Below, piece by piece: positions 52,112 to 61,576 of a stretch of 64,000 bases of DNA. The stretch is from Polyangia bacterium (GTDB lineage: Bacteria > Myxococcota_A > Polyangia > Nannocystales > Nannocystaceae). The stretch is taken from the NCBI GenBank assembly GCA_030429545.1, contig JAUIFF010000006.1, positions 186,001-250,000 of the forward strand. Reading direction: 5' to 3'. The position numbers and the translations under genes are program-made. Under the pieces are notes generated by a model, which saw only the letters and a list, made by a program, of their open reading frames with translations, did no database searches and was not told the DNA's origin. The number at the start of each line of letters is the position of its first letter. Positions within the stretch are counted from its first letter, which is position 1.

Positions 52112-53215
52112 GTGGTAGCGAGCGAGAGGCGACAACGGCGAGAGAGACTCCGGGACATCGGGCGACAAACATGTGCCTGCATTGCCGCGCTTGCGGTTTG
52201 TCTCGCGCCGACGTTGGCCCTGGCAACCTCACCTGATTCACTGGCTGCCCCAACAGGCAACGATCGCAGCGGTGACCCGCCCGTGAGCGCTCCAGATGAA
52301 CGCGCGGCCGACAATCCGGGACCCACACCGCCCGAGCTCGATCCAATTAAACGTGCACGTACAATTTTCCTCGAAGCCCGCGACCGTTTTTACGAGGACG
52401 CCTTCGGCGAGGCCGGGGAGTTGTTCCTGCAATCATTTACCGCCTACCCCTCGCTCGAGGCCCTCTACGGCGCGGCCAATTCGTTCGAACGCAACGGCGA
52501 TATTCTCATCGCGCTCGAGCTCTACGACCGCTACTTCACCTACGTCGATGACCACCCGACACGGCCGGCGTCGGCCCAACGCAGCTATCGCGCATTGACT
52601 CGCCTGGTCGGCCGTGTGGATATCGAGGTGGCCCCCGGAGCCTCGTTTCGCACCCTCAAGATCAACGGCAAACCGGTGGCCAAGGCCAAGCTTCCGGCGC
52701 GGGTGTTGCCCGGTGTGGTGCGGGTCGAATTTCTCGGCGACGAGACCTGGCAACGCGAACAACTCGACACCGAAGTACTTGCAGGTGCAACAGCTGTGTT
52801 CAAGTTTAGCGGTTTTCGCCAGCCCCCCAAGATGCCAGGTCCTGCCTTGCCACCCGGTGGCAACCCCGATATCAAACCCGACACGCCACCGCGCCCGCGT
52901 CGCAGCCAGGTGGCGACCAACGTCTTTTGGGCGGGGCTCGGCATGACCGCGGCCAGCGGGGTTGCCCTGACCACACTCGGGGCCCTGACGATCCGCGAGC
53001 GCAACCGGTTTGAAAGTGAGCTGGGCATGACCCCCTACCCGGCGGACCACGAAGCAAACTTTCAACGCTACCGCCAGGTCACCAACGTGCTGATCGGCGT
53101 CACCTCGGGACTCGCGGCATTCACCATCGTCTCCGGCGTCATCGCGCTCAGCAGTCGCCGGCGGGCGAGCCAACGCAACAAAGTTAGCCTCGGCCCCGAA
53201 GGCCTGCATTTTTAA
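52112..53215 (+). CDS. TPR/PEGA-like secreted membrane protein, kinase partner
   Basis: A 367-aa protein, GTG 52112-52114, with a hydrophobic signal (CIAALAVCLAPTLALA). A TPR-like pair (about 80-155: ARTIFLEARDRFYEDAFGEAGELF, ALYGAANSFERNGDILIALELY) precedes a PEGA-type beta-domain (GRVDIEVAPGASFRTLKINGKPV) and two C-terminal helices (about 270-292, 325-347). This is the typical partner of the membrane kinase directly upstream. Its 3' end is followed by degenerate repeats. Role inferred: extracytoplasmic sensor or effector. Confidence 0.75.
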   Translation: MVASERRQRRERLRDIGRQTCACIAALAVCLAPTLALATSPDSLAAPTGNDRSGDPPVSAPDERAADNPGPTPPELDPIKRARTIFLEARDRFYEDAFGEAGELFLQSFTAYPSLEALYGAANSFERNGDILIALELYDRYFTYVDDHPTRPASAQRSYRALTRLVGRVDIEVAPGASFRTLKINGKPVAKAKLPARVLPGVVRVEFLGDETWQREQLDTEVLAGATAVFKFSGFRQPPKMPGPALPPGGNPDIKPDTPPRPRRSQVATNVFWAGLGMTAASGVALTTLGALTIRERNRFESELGMTPYPADHEANFQRYRQVTNVLIGVTSGLAAFTIVSGVIALSSRRRASQRNKVSLGPEGLHF

Positions 53216-53440
53216 CGCCTGCTCAGCTGCCGACAAACGTGCCTCACCCGCGAATGGCTACATTTTTTAACGCCTGCTCAGCTGCCGACAAACGTTCGCC
53301 TCACCCGCGAATGGCTACATTTTTTAACGCCTGCCGAGCTGCCGACAAAACCGAACCCGACTCAACACTGCAACGTTCGCCTCGCCCGCGAAGAACTTCT
53401 GTCTTAAGCCGCGGCCTGCTCAGCTGCCGCCGACAAACAC
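53205..53440. repeat. tandem degenerate repeats between two convergent gene ends
   Basis: GCCTGCTCAGCTGCCGACAA occurs at 53217 and 53272, with a variant at 53329; the true 3' end of the glutamine amidotransferase gene reads GCCTGCTCAGCTGCCGCCGA at 53414. CATTTTT-TAACGCC, the end of the TPR gene, recurs at 53261 and 53318. A ~57-bp unit is thus tandemly copied, containing pieces of both gene ends. Confidence 0.8.
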
Positions 53441-54298
53441 CGGCAGACGGTCGCGCTTAAATATTTGTACACGCATACTCCAGTCGACACCGATCATCGT
53501 GTGTGGTGCCATCGCCCGCCACACATTCTCGCCCTGAAGCCGCTCACTCGAAAAAATCAAGTGGCTGACAAAATCCCCCTGCCCGGCCGGACGCTCGCAC
53601 TCAGGGGCAAAACTCGGGCATTGGTCGCGCTCGGAACAACGGGTTTTGTGGGTGCTGCAGTACAGTGCTTTGCCACCTTGGTGGGCCAGCAGGGTGTGGC
53701 CGTTGGTGATCAAAAACGTCAAAAACGTGTTGTCCGGGCCGGCCCCATCGTCCTCGCACAGCGGCCCGACGATCGCCCGCACTTGGGCCAGGGTCTCGCG
53801 CACTGCTGCTGCCAAATCGGCCAGTGGAAACCCGTGGCGATGCAGCGCACAGCGGCGCGACATGTTGCCGAGAATCATATAAAACAGCACCTCGCTGTCG
53901 GTTGTGCCGAGGATGAAGTGCCGCAGCGCAGGCGGGATCGTGGCCACGAGTTGCTCGCGGTGGCGGGTAAAATCCCTGAGGTTGCCGTTGTGGGCAAACA
54001 CCCAATTGCCGTACTGAAACGGATGGGTATTGATCACGCTCAGCGAGCCCTGGGTGGCCTTGCGCAGGTGGGCCACGACTGTCTGCGACGTCACAATCCC
54101 GGAGACGTGGCGAAACAGATTGTCATCGATCGCCGTCGCCACGCTCTTGATGATGTGCGGGGCCTTCGCCTGGTAGTAGGCCACCCCCCAACCGTCGGGA
54201 TGGCGCTCGCTCTGCAACATCAACGCATTGTCGGCGCTGACCAGGCTGCGGTGAACCTGACTTTGGATGACCGAGCGAAAGCCAAACAGTCGACACAT
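53420..54298 (-). CDS. class II glutamine amidotransferase (YafJ/EgtC-like)
   Basis: A 292-aa Ntn-type amidotransferase starting MCRLFGF (ATG 54296-54298), so that Cys2 becomes the N-terminal nucleophile after Met removal. QSERHPDGWGVAYY, VVAHLRKATQG, NTHPFQYGNWVFAHNGN and GTTDSEVLFYMIL are the GATase_4 signatures. An insert with CSERDQCPSFAPEC (cysteines) lies near residue 230. No ergothioneine genes are adjacent, so substrate is open. The 3' end overlaps the repeat cluster, which contains copies of this gene end. Confidence 0.9.
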   Translation of the reverse strand: MCRLFGFRSVIQSQVHRSLVSADNALMLQSERHPDGWGVAYYQAKAPHIIKSVATAIDDNLFRHVSGIVTSQTVVAHLRKATQGSLSVINTHPFQYGNWVFAHNGNLRDFTRHREQLVATIPPALRHFILGTTDSEVLFYMILGNMSRRCALHRHGFPLADLAAAVRETLAQVRAIVGPLCEDDGAGPDNTFLTFLITNGHTLLAHQGGKALYCSTHKTRCSERDQCPSFAPECERPAGQGDFVSHLIFSSERLQGENVWRAMAPHTMIGVDWSMRVQIFKRDRLPVFVGGS

Positions 54299-54455
54299 CC
54301 CGGCGTTTATCTCACCTCGTCTGCACTCGTGAAAGTCGTTTTGCCCGCTAAAACCGGGGCTGGTCTGCGGCAGCGCGAGCGCAGTCACGCACCGGCAAGT
54401 CGGCCCCCAAAACCCGCAGCGCGTCCGGTATCCTCCCGCGCGATAAGGGCAACCA

Positions 54456-56300
54456 GTGACCGTCGACCAGCATTACCAAAGCAACATCCGCGATACTTTT
54501 TTCAACCTGTTTGAGGTCCTCGACCTCGGGGTGACAACCCTCGGCAAGGGCCCCTACGAAAGTCACGACGAGGACACCGTGCGGGCGATCCTCAGCGGCT
54601 ACGACACCTTTGCCAAGCTCTCGTTTGCCCAGAGCTTTGCCGAGGCCGACCGGGTCCCGCTCAAACTCGATGGCGAGGGCAACGTCACCCTGCCGCCGGG
54701 CCTCAAAAGCTCACTGGAGGCATTTTACGACGGTGGCTGGCACCTGCTCGACGTCCCCGAGCGGATCGGTGGCATGGGAGCGCCTCCGTCGGTCGCGTGG
54801 GCCGGTTTTGAGTACGCGCTTGGGGCCAACGCCTCGGCCGCGCTCTACACCTTCAACGCGATTCTCATTAAAGTCCTCGACCGCCTCGTCAACGAGGAGC
54901 AACGCGAACGGTTTGTCACCCCGCTCATCGACAACTGCTGGGGCGGCACCATGGTGTTGACCGAGCCCGATGCCGGCAGCGATGTCGGGGCTGGCCGGGC
55001 CAAGGCGCGCCACATCGAAGACGACGTCTACGAGCTCGAGGGCGTCAAGCGCTTCATCACCAACGGCGACTACGACCTCCCCGAAAACATCCTCCACCTC
55101 GTGTTGGCGCGGCCCGAAGGTGCGGCCCCCGGGACCAAGGGCCTGTCGTGCTTTATCGTCCCCAAATTTTGGGTCAACAAAGACGGCAGCATGGGCGAGC
55201 GCAACGGCGTCTACGTGACCAACATCGAAAAGAAAATGGGGCTCAAGGGCTCGGCCACCTGTGAGCTGACCTTTGGCGAAAAAGCCCCGGCGCGCGGCAT
55301 TTTGGTGGGCAACGTTCACAACGGGATCCGCCAGATGTTCCACGTGATCGAGCAGGCGCGCATGGCCGTGGGCCTCAAGTCGATGGCCACCCTCTCGACC
55401 GCCTACCTCAATGCCCTTGCCTATACAAAAATCCGGGTGCAGGGCCCCGACCTCAAACGGGCGACCGACAAAACCGCCCCGCGGGTGACGATTATCCACC
55501 ACCCCGATGTCCGCCGGATGCTCATGACCCAAAAGAGCCTGGCCGAGGGCATGCGGGCGCTTTGCCTGTACACCGCCTGGAACCAAGACCAAATTGCCCT
55601 GGCGAGTGCGGCCGGCGACAAAGACCGTGCATCTACACTCGATCGCCGCAACGACCTGCTGCTGCCGCTGGTCAAGGGCTACTGCAGCCACAAGGCTTAC
55701 GAGGTGTTGGCCATGAGCCTGCAATGCTTTGGCGGCTCGGGCTACTGTCAGGACTACCCGATCGAGCAGTACATCCGCGACCAAAAAATCGATGCGCTGT
55801 ACGAGGGCACCACCCACATCCAGGCGCTCGATTTGTTTTTCCGCAAGGTCGCCCGCGACGGCGGTCAAACCCTGCGCTCGCTCCTCGGCGAGGCCCAAAC
55901 CCTGGCCGAAGGTCTCCGCGACGACGGCCCACTCGCGGTCGAAAAAGCCGCCCTCCTACGCGGGCTCGCCGATGTTCAGGGCACCTTTATGGCCATGCTC
56001 GGTAAGGTCGGCGAATCGCCCTACCACGTCGGCCTGCACGGCAACAAAATCCTCTACGCCACCGCCGAGATCATGATCGGCTGGCAACTCGTCCGCCAGG
56101 CCACGGTCGCCCGCAAGGCGCTCGACGAGATCGAGGCCGGCACCCGCAAACCACTGGCGGGCGATGTCGACTTCTACACCGGCAAACTGGCAGCCGTGCG
56201 GTTTTACTGCCAAAGCGTCCTGCCCGGGCTCACGCTCACGCGCAAACTCGTCGAGGCCTCGACCCTCGACCTCATGGACCTGCCCGAGTCCGCCTTTTAG
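54456..56300 (+). CDS. acyl-CoA dehydrogenase (long, DmdC/FadE-like subfamily)
   Basis: A 614-aa flavoenzyme, GTG 54456-54458, clearly longer than the ~380-aa classical enzymes. GGTMVLTEPDAGSDVG (FAD-binding region), EGVKRFITNGD, KMGLKGSATCELTF, QCFGGSGYCQDYPIEQY and ALYEGTTHIQALD carry family signatures; the Glu in YEGTTHIQ is the likely catalytic base. The C-terminal ~130 residues form an extra helical domain, as in DmdC-type proteins. Oxidises an acyl-CoA to the 2-enoyl-CoA, passing electrons to ETF. Substrate unknown. Two dispersed palindromes lie within it (55418, 55628). Confidence 0.93.
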   Translation: MTVDQHYQSNIRDTFFNLFEVLDLGVTTLGKGPYESHDEDTVRAILSGYDTFAKLSFAQSFAEADRVPLKLDGEGNVTLPPGLKSSLEAFYDGGWHLLDVPERIGGMGAPPSVAWAGFEYALGANASAALYTFNAILIKVLDRLVNEEQRERFVTPLIDNCWGGTMVLTEPDAGSDVGAGRAKARHIEDDVYELEGVKRFITNGDYDLPENILHLVLARPEGAAPGTKGLSCFIVPKFWVNKDGSMGERNGVYVTNIEKKMGLKGSATCELTFGEKAPARGILVGNVHNGIRQMFHVIEQARMAVGLKSMATLSTAYLNALAYTKIRVQGPDLKRATDKTAPRVTIIHHPDVRRMLMTQKSLAEGMRALCLYTAWNQDQIALASAAGDKDRASTLDRRNDLLLPLVKGYCSHKAYEVLAMSLQCFGGSGYCQDYPIEQYIRDQKIDALYEGTTHIQALDLFFRKVARDGGQTLRSLLGEAQTLAEGLRDDGPLAVEKAALLRGLADVQGTFMAMLGKVGESPYHVGLHGNKILYATAEIMIGWQLVRQATVARKALDEIEAGTRKPLAGDVDFYTGKLAAVRFYCQSVLPGLTLTRKLVEASTLDLMDLPESAF

Positions 56301-56440
56301 GCGGCATGCGGCGTATTTGCGTCGCGGCACCTGTAACATTGCAGGCCATGTGCACCCCGAGTCGACACCTGCCGTCGTGGCAAAGCCCATGGTGTCGCCG
56401 GGGTGTTGGCGCGACCGGGCATGTAGTTCAGCGAAACCCA

Positions 56441-56516
56441 TGTAATTACATGGACTTTCCAAGCAACCACTGGCAGCCGGTGAGTCCGGCCTCTCGCCTG
56501 CTTATTTGTACACACA
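56441..56516. repeat. dispersed palindromes upstream of the MBOAT gene
   Basis: TGTAATTACA (56441-56450) is a full palindrome of the TGYA-NN-TRCA class inside CCATGTAATTACATGG; TGTACACACA (56507-56516) lies just 19 bp before the MBOAT start. A partial copy (ATGTAGTTCA) begins at 56421. They lie in the 234-bp spacer between the dehydrogenase and MBOAT genes. Confidence 0.6.
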
Positions 56517-56534
56517 CTCTTTGCAGCCCGGGGC

Positions 56535-57944
56535 GTGGTCGTGGCATTTAACTCGCTCGCCTACATTCTGCTGCTGCTCGCCACCACCCTGCTGTTTTAC
56601 GGCTTGCGCGGGCGTGTCCGCATCCTGTTGCTGATCGCCGCCAGCCTCGGGTTTTATGCCGCCTTCAGCATCCCGCTGGTGAGTCTGATTTTGATCTCCG
56701 CGGTGGTCGACTTCACGGCTGGCCGTCTACTCGCCGGAGAGTCCCGACCCGGGCGTCGCAAACTCCTGCTGTTCACCAGCCTCGTGGTCAACCTCGGGCT
56801 GCTCGGCTACTTCAAGTACGCCGGGTTTTTCCTCGACAACCTGCGCCCGGTTTTTGGCGACGACGTGGCCGACTCCTGGGTCGCTGTTGTGCTCCCGCCG
56901 GGGATTAGCTTTTACACGTTTCAAACCCTCAGCTACACGATCGACGTCTACCGGCGGGCGATCGAACCGACCCGCTCGTTTCCCCGGTTTTTACTCTACG
57001 TCGCGTTTTTTCCCCAACTCATCGCCGGCCCGATCGAACGCGCCGGGCGTTTGCTCGGCCAATTTGGGGCCCTGGCCAAACGCCGGTTTAGCCTCGACGA
57101 CCTGGTCGCCGGCACGCAACTAATCATTTGGGGCCTGTTCAAAAAAATCATGATCGCCGACCACTGCGGCCAGATCGTCGACAGTGTGTATGGGCAAGCT
57201 TCTCCCGAGCCGTGGGCGGTCGTGGTTGCCACCTATGCGTTTACCCTGCAGATCTACTGCGACTTTTCGGCCTACTCGGAGATCGCCCGGGGGTCGGCGC
57301 GAATCCTCGGCGTTCGCTTAATGCGAAACTTTGACCAGCCCTACCTCACCCGCAGTATCAGTGATTTTTGGCGGCGCTGGCATATCTCGTTGTCGGAGTG
57401 GTTTCGCGACTATGTGTATATCCCACTAGGTGGCAGCCGCAAGGGCAAGCTGCGCACCCTCGGCAACCTCACCATCACCATGTTTGTCTCGGGGCTGTGG
57501 CACGGAGCCGCCTGGAACTTTGTGCTGTGGGGCCTGTACCACGGCCTGCTGTTGCTCGTCGGCGCCCTGCTTGGCATGGTTCCCAGCTACCGCAAACTCC
57601 GGGCCCGCGGCGGCTGGGCCGGTGATGCCCTCGCGTGGTTTATCACCCTGCAAGCGGTCGTCTTTGGCTGGCTGATGTTTCGTGTCGACAGCCTCGAGCA
57701 GATCGTCGACTACACTGCCTCGGCTGCGCAAATCATGGTTGTTCAGCCGACGTCGAGCCAGCTGTGGCTGCTCGCCGCGTTTTTTGGGTTTGTCGGCCTC
57801 AGTGCACTCGAGCGACGCTATCGCCTGTTGCCGTGGGTCCACCAACACGGCGCGCGGGCGCTGGTGTTTCACACCCTACTCATCATCTTGATGCTGTTGT
57901 TTGGCGCGCAAAACGGCCCACAGTTTATCTACTTTCAGTTCTAG
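56535..57944 (+). CDS. AlgI-like MBOAT O-acyltransferase
   Basis: A 469-aa polytopic membrane acyltransferase of the AlgI/PatA/DltB branch. GISFYTFQTLSYTIDVYR, FFPQLIAGPIERA and FDQPYLTRSISDFWRRWHISLSEWFRDYVYIPLGG are the family landmarks; the histidines His283 (WRRWH) and His323 (SGLWHGAAWN) form the acyl-transfer site. Start GTG 56535-56537. It passes acetyl groups across the inner membrane. The following gene, 5 bp away, encodes a large SGNH protein that should complete transfer onto a cell-envelope glycan, which is not identified. Confidence 0.93.
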   Translation: MVVAFNSLAYILLLLATTLLFYGLRGRVRILLLIAASLGFYAAFSIPLVSLILISAVVDFTAGRLLAGESRPGRRKLLLFTSLVVNLGLLGYFKYAGFFLDNLRPVFGDDVADSWVAVVLPPGISFYTFQTLSYTIDVYRRAIEPTRSFPRFLLYVAFFPQLIAGPIERAGRLLGQFGALAKRRFSLDDLVAGTQLIIWGLFKKIMIADHCGQIVDSVYGQASPEPWAVVVATYAFTLQIYCDFSAYSEIARGSARILGVRLMRNFDQPYLTRSISDFWRRWHISLSEWFRDYVYIPLGGSRKGKLRTLGNLTITMFVSGLWHGAAWNFVLWGLYHGLLLLVGALLGMVPSYRKLRARGGWAGDALAWFITLQAVVFGWLMFRVDSLEQIVDYTASAAQIMVVQPTSSQLWLLAAFFGFVGLSALERRYRLLPWVHQHGARALVFHTLLIILMLLFGAQNGPQFIYFQF

Positions 57945-57949
57945 CGAGC

Positions 57950-60900
57950 ATGTCGACCGCAACGCCCACAGCAAAGACCCCCGCGATTTCGCGGCCGCTG
58001 ACCTACCTCGTGGGGGTGGCGATCTTGGTGCTCGCGGTTGATCAACTGATTGCCTATACACTTACACCCAAGCGCGCCGAGCCAGATGTCGAGCTGCGCA
58101 CCGCCGACGATGTCCGCGACCAGGTGGCGCGTGCGGTCGCCCACCCCGAACCGAGCTGGCTACTGCTTGGCGACTCCGTGCTGGCCGGCGATGTCATGGT
58201 CAATACAGTCCCCGACTGGCACTCCCGGCGGGTGGTCGACTACCTGCGGCGCCAGGCCGATGCCGACGATCGCCACGGTTTTTTTCAAGTTGCGCTCGAT
58301 GGCATGCTGCCAACCGATGTACTTGCAACCTTAACCCTGCTCGACGAACTCGACCCCGAGGCGACGGTCTCGGTGGCGCTCGAGCTCAACCTTCGCTACT
58401 TCTCGCCGCACTACCGCGACACCACCACCTGCACCCGCGAGCACATCTGCCAGGCGGCTGGTCTCGACGATGTGTTTGCACCGCGCAAACACGACATCGC
58501 AACCTCGGTCTCGGGGTCGCTCGAGTGGCTTGGCCGACGGGTGCCGATTGCTCGCCACCGGCGATTGCTCGACGACGACCGCCACCCCGACCTCGCCCAA
58601 CTCGTGGCCTCGGAAAAAACCGCCGAGCGCCAAACGCCCGACGAACTCGAAGCCCGCGCCCGCCTCACTGCCCACTATCGCGGTGATGCCAGCGACCCGG
58701 GCCACAGCCAGCTGCGGGCACTCGACCTTGTGCTCGGCCGCCTCGCCGCCCAAAACCGTCGGGCTGTTGTTTTTGTCACCCCGCTCGAAGATCGGTTTGC
58801 GGCCACGCCCGGGGTCGACACCTGGCAAAACTACGGGGCGCTGGCCAAACGGGTCCACGACTACGCCGAACGCGGTGCGCCGATTCGGTTTGCCAACTTC
58901 GACGCCCCGCAGTTTGGTACCGAGCTGTTTTTGGACCACTGCCACCTCGTGCCCGAGGGCAACCGGCTGCTCGCCCTCAACCTGTTGCAGGAGATGTCTG
59001 TCGGGCTTGCCCGGGTGCCCGCGCCACAGGAGTTGCTGCTCCCCGAAGCCACCGACCTCACCCTGCTGGCCCACATGCCGTGGCCGACCACAGCTCACCG
59101 GGCAAATGACGACACCTGGCAATTCCCGGCGATCACCCCCCATAGTCTCGCAGTTGAGCCCGGAGGCAGACGCCTCGTCATCGCCGATCCAACCCGCCAC
59201 ATGGTGTTTCAGTTGCGCGGGTCGATGCAGACGTTGGAGCCACTCGCGGGCCAACTCGGCGTGGCCGGGGGCGACGACGGATTGTTTGGCGAAGCCACGT
59301 TCGACCATCCCTCCTCACCTGTGTTTGTCGGCGACACCCTCTACATCGCCGACCGCAAGGGGATTCGCCAGATTCACCAAAACGCCGTCAAAACGCTCGC
59401 CACCGGTAATCGTGGCCACACCCAACTCGCCAGTGACGGAACGTTTTTATATACACTCAACCCGCGGGCTATCACGCAAGTCGCCCCCGATGGTTCGCGC
59501 AAACCGTGGGTAACAGCCCAGCAGGTCCAGGCTGCACTCGCAAAGCTCGCCCCCGACCCACAGTCGCCACCCACGGTCGAGCCGGATGAACCGACGCCGT
59601 CTGCACTGTCACCGCAACCCCAGCCACCACCCCGACAGCCCCGAGTCCGATTTACCGCGTTTGCGGTGTCGCCCACGGGCGAGATGTTTATTGCCGACAA
59701 CGCCGGACGCATCTGGCGGCGCCCACCCACCGGTAACCTCGATCTCATATTTGCAAATACATCGAGCACACCACTCCCCGAAGTCTACGGCGCCCACTAC
59801 CCGTTCCCGTTCAAAGATATCGGCCTGCAAAAAATTGTCGGCCTGATGTACGTCGAGCGTTATGGCGGCCTACTGGTGCAGGAGGAACGGCGCCCACCGA
59901 CAAAAATCAAAGATCTAACGGAAATTGTGCATCTACACTTTTTTCACCTCAAGCGCAAACAGGTGTACCCGTGGCTCAAACCACTTCCCTACGGCGATGC
60001 CTATATGCCCGCCAGTCACAAGGGCCAGGGTCGGGTCTCGTGGCTGCATCGCGGAGCGATGGCACTCGACCCCGTCACCGCCACCGTGTTTGTCGGCGAG
60101 TTTGCCCGCCCGCGACTATTTCGCATTGGTGATGGCCTCTACGGAGCTGCCCGAATCGGCAACCTGATCTACAAACACCAACAACCCCTCGGCCACCTCG
60201 GTAGCGCCACCGGCCAAGCGATTAGCTCGGCTTTTCACCCCGATCAATTTGTCGATACACGAATTTCCCGGTTGCCCCGCAAAGGCCCCTACCTCGGGCT
60301 CCTGCTCGGTTCGTCCATGACCGCAGTTTCTGACCTCGTCGGCCAATATTCGCTTGGCCGGCGGCTCGAGCAGGAACTGCAAACACGCTTCGGGTTGCGC
60401 GACAAACTGCGGTTTGAACTCTACCACCGGGCGTTTGGTGCTCCCTCGCTCGAGCAGCAGGTCACCGAGGCTGAACGCTTTGTCACAACCCAGGTCGCGG
60501 TTGATGTCGTCCTTATCGAAATCCAAAACGTCACCAAAAAATACTTTGGCGACCACCCCCAACCAGGGCCCGAACGCGAGGCCTGGATCCACACACAACT
60601 GCGCCGGCTCGACGCCCTCAAGCGGCGCTATGGCACCGAGGTTGTGTTTCTCCAAAACGAAGGCATCGGCCGCAAGAACCTCGATGGCCTGCGCCCACCG
60701 TCGCCCCAGATCGTGCAGTTGACCGGGTTGATTCGCCAGCACGGACTGACCGTGGTCGACCCCACCCAACAGCTCTTGCCCCACCACCTAGAGGCGAGCC
60801 CGTGGGGCAATCCGCCGTTTCGTTCGGGGCGGCACCACGGTTCGGTGTGGGCGATCGATCGCACCGCCGAGGTTGTGGCGACCATGCTCTACCCGGCATT

Positions 60901-61333
60901 GCGTCGGCACTTTTTGGGGAGTCAACCGGCCCGTCTCGTCGATCACAGCCGGGGTGTGCAAGCCCCCGAGCCTTCGCCGTTTGCCAGTGAGATCGATGCA
61001 TGGTCAACGGGTTTTGAGCAACTCCCCGAGCTCGAGCCGGGGCGGGTCCAACATGCCTACGATGCCGCAGCACGGCAACTCAACCTGTTTGTCGACCTGC
61101 CAGCAGATAGCCCCGACACGCATTTTTCAGGCCTAGCTGCCCGGGCAATCATCATCGGCCTGCGTGATCGCGGCTATGCCCAGGTCGCCCATACCATTGT
61201 GGTCAGGCTGGCACGCTTTCGCCACTACGACGAGTATGGCCGGGGGGTGCTCACGGGGGCCGAGATTGTGTTTGAACGCCGGGTGACCTCCACAGATGAG
61301 CTCCGCGACCTCGTCCAGGCCGGCGCGGATTAA
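57950..61333 (+). CDS. SGNH - NHL-like - SGNH large envelope protein
   Basis: A 1127-aa protein, ATG 57950-57952. One N-terminal membrane helix (about 17-36). Residues 70-345 form an SGNH hydrolase-like domain: LLLGDSV (Ser76) and DHCHLVPEG (Asp329/His332). Residues 400-680 hold beta-propeller NHL-like repeats (GGDDGLFGEATFDHPSSPVF, LYIADRKGIRQIH, EMFIADNAGRIWR). Residues 780-985 form a second SGNH-like domain: LLLGSSM (Ser788), IEIQNVT, VFLQNEG and HHGSVWAID (His near 961). A C-terminal beta domain ends it. Coupled to the AlgI-like MBOAT 5 bp upstream; probably the periplasmic O-acetyltransferase partner. Two SGNH domains with a propeller between is unusual. Confidence 0.75.
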   Translation: MSTATPTAKTPAISRPLTYLVGVAILVLAVDQLIAYTLTPKRAEPDVELRTADDVRDQVARAVAHPEPSWLLLGDSVLAGDVMVNTVPDWHSRRVVDYLRRQADADDRHGFFQVALDGMLPTDVLATLTLLDELDPEATVSVALELNLRYFSPHYRDTTTCTREHICQAAGLDDVFAPRKHDIATSVSGSLEWLGRRVPIARHRRLLDDDRHPDLAQLVASEKTAERQTPDELEARARLTAHYRGDASDPGHSQLRALDLVLGRLAAQNRRAVVFVTPLEDRFAATPGVDTWQNYGALAKRVHDYAERGAPIRFANFDAPQFGTELFLDHCHLVPEGNRLLALNLLQEMSVGLARVPAPQELLLPEATDLTLLAHMPWPTTAHRANDDTWQFPAITPHSLAVEPGGRRLVIADPTRHMVFQLRGSMQTLEPLAGQLGVAGGDDGLFGEATFDHPSSPVFVGDTLYIADRKGIRQIHQNAVKTLATGNRGHTQLASDGTFLYTLNPRAITQVAPDGSRKPWVTAQQVQAALAKLAPDPQSPPTVEPDEPTPSALSPQPQPPPRQPRVRFTAFAVSPTGEMFIADNAGRIWRRPPTGNLDLIFANTSSTPLPEVYGAHYPFPFKDIGLQKIVGLMYVERYGGLLVQEERRPPTKIKDLTEIVHLHFFHLKRKQVYPWLKPLPYGDAYMPASHKGQGRVSWLHRGAMALDPVTATVFVGEFARPRLFRIGDGLYGAARIGNLIYKHQQPLGHLGSATGQAISSAFHPDQFVDTRISRLPRKGPYLGLLLGSSMTAVSDLVGQYSLGRRLEQELQTRFGLRDKLRFELYHRAFGAPSLEQQVTEAERFVTTQVAVDVVLIEIQNVTKKYFGDHPQPGPEREAWIHTQLRRLDALKRRYGTEVVFLQNEGIGRKNLDGLRPPSPQIVQLTGLIRQHGLTVVDPTQQLLPHHLEASPWGNPPFRSGRHHGSVWAIDRTAEVVATMLYPALRRHFLGSQPARLVDHSRGVQAPEPSPFASEIDAWSTGFEQLPELEPGRVQHAYDAAARQLNLFVDLPADSPDTHFSGLAARAIIIGLRDRGYAQVAHTIVVRLARFRHYDEYGRGVLTGAEIVFERRVTSTDELRDLVQAGAD

Positions 61334-61334
61334 T

Positions 61335-61344
61335 TGTATGAACA
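61335..61344. repeat. dispersed palindrome TGTATGAACA
   Basis: Immediately after the stop codon of the SGNH protein. Same decamer as 9754-9763, where the flanks (AACAAAT/AACAACA) also agree in part. Confidence 0.55.
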
Positions 61345-61576
61345 AATAAGTCAACAACCCCAGCCAGTCCGGGCAATGTGTTCGCGCCATGCCGAATCCC
61401 AAATTGGCGCTCCGCAACATGGCCGGCCCACAGCAGGGACCAGGCAGAAAAAACCCGGTCTAAACAACCAGAGCGCATCAAGCCCAATTTGCAGGCGACA
61501 GGACGTCCGCGGCAGCACGGTCCACCCCGACGCCTAAATAGGTATATGATGCCGCGACTGCACCGGAGAGGACCCC

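Noticed and set aside
54711..55898. A 395-aa frame antisense to the acyl-CoA dehydrogenase gene
   Set aside because: Only reflects codon bias of the real gene; no homologous motif, no ribosome site.
57635..57949. N-terminal 105 residues of the open frame leading into the SGNH gene
   Set aside because: They overlap the MBOAT gene in another frame; ATG 57950 follows its stop by 5 bp and precedes the membrane helix.
58331..59308. A 325-aa minus-strand frame inside the SGNH protein gene
   Set aside because: Shadow of the plus-strand coding sequence, with no family character.
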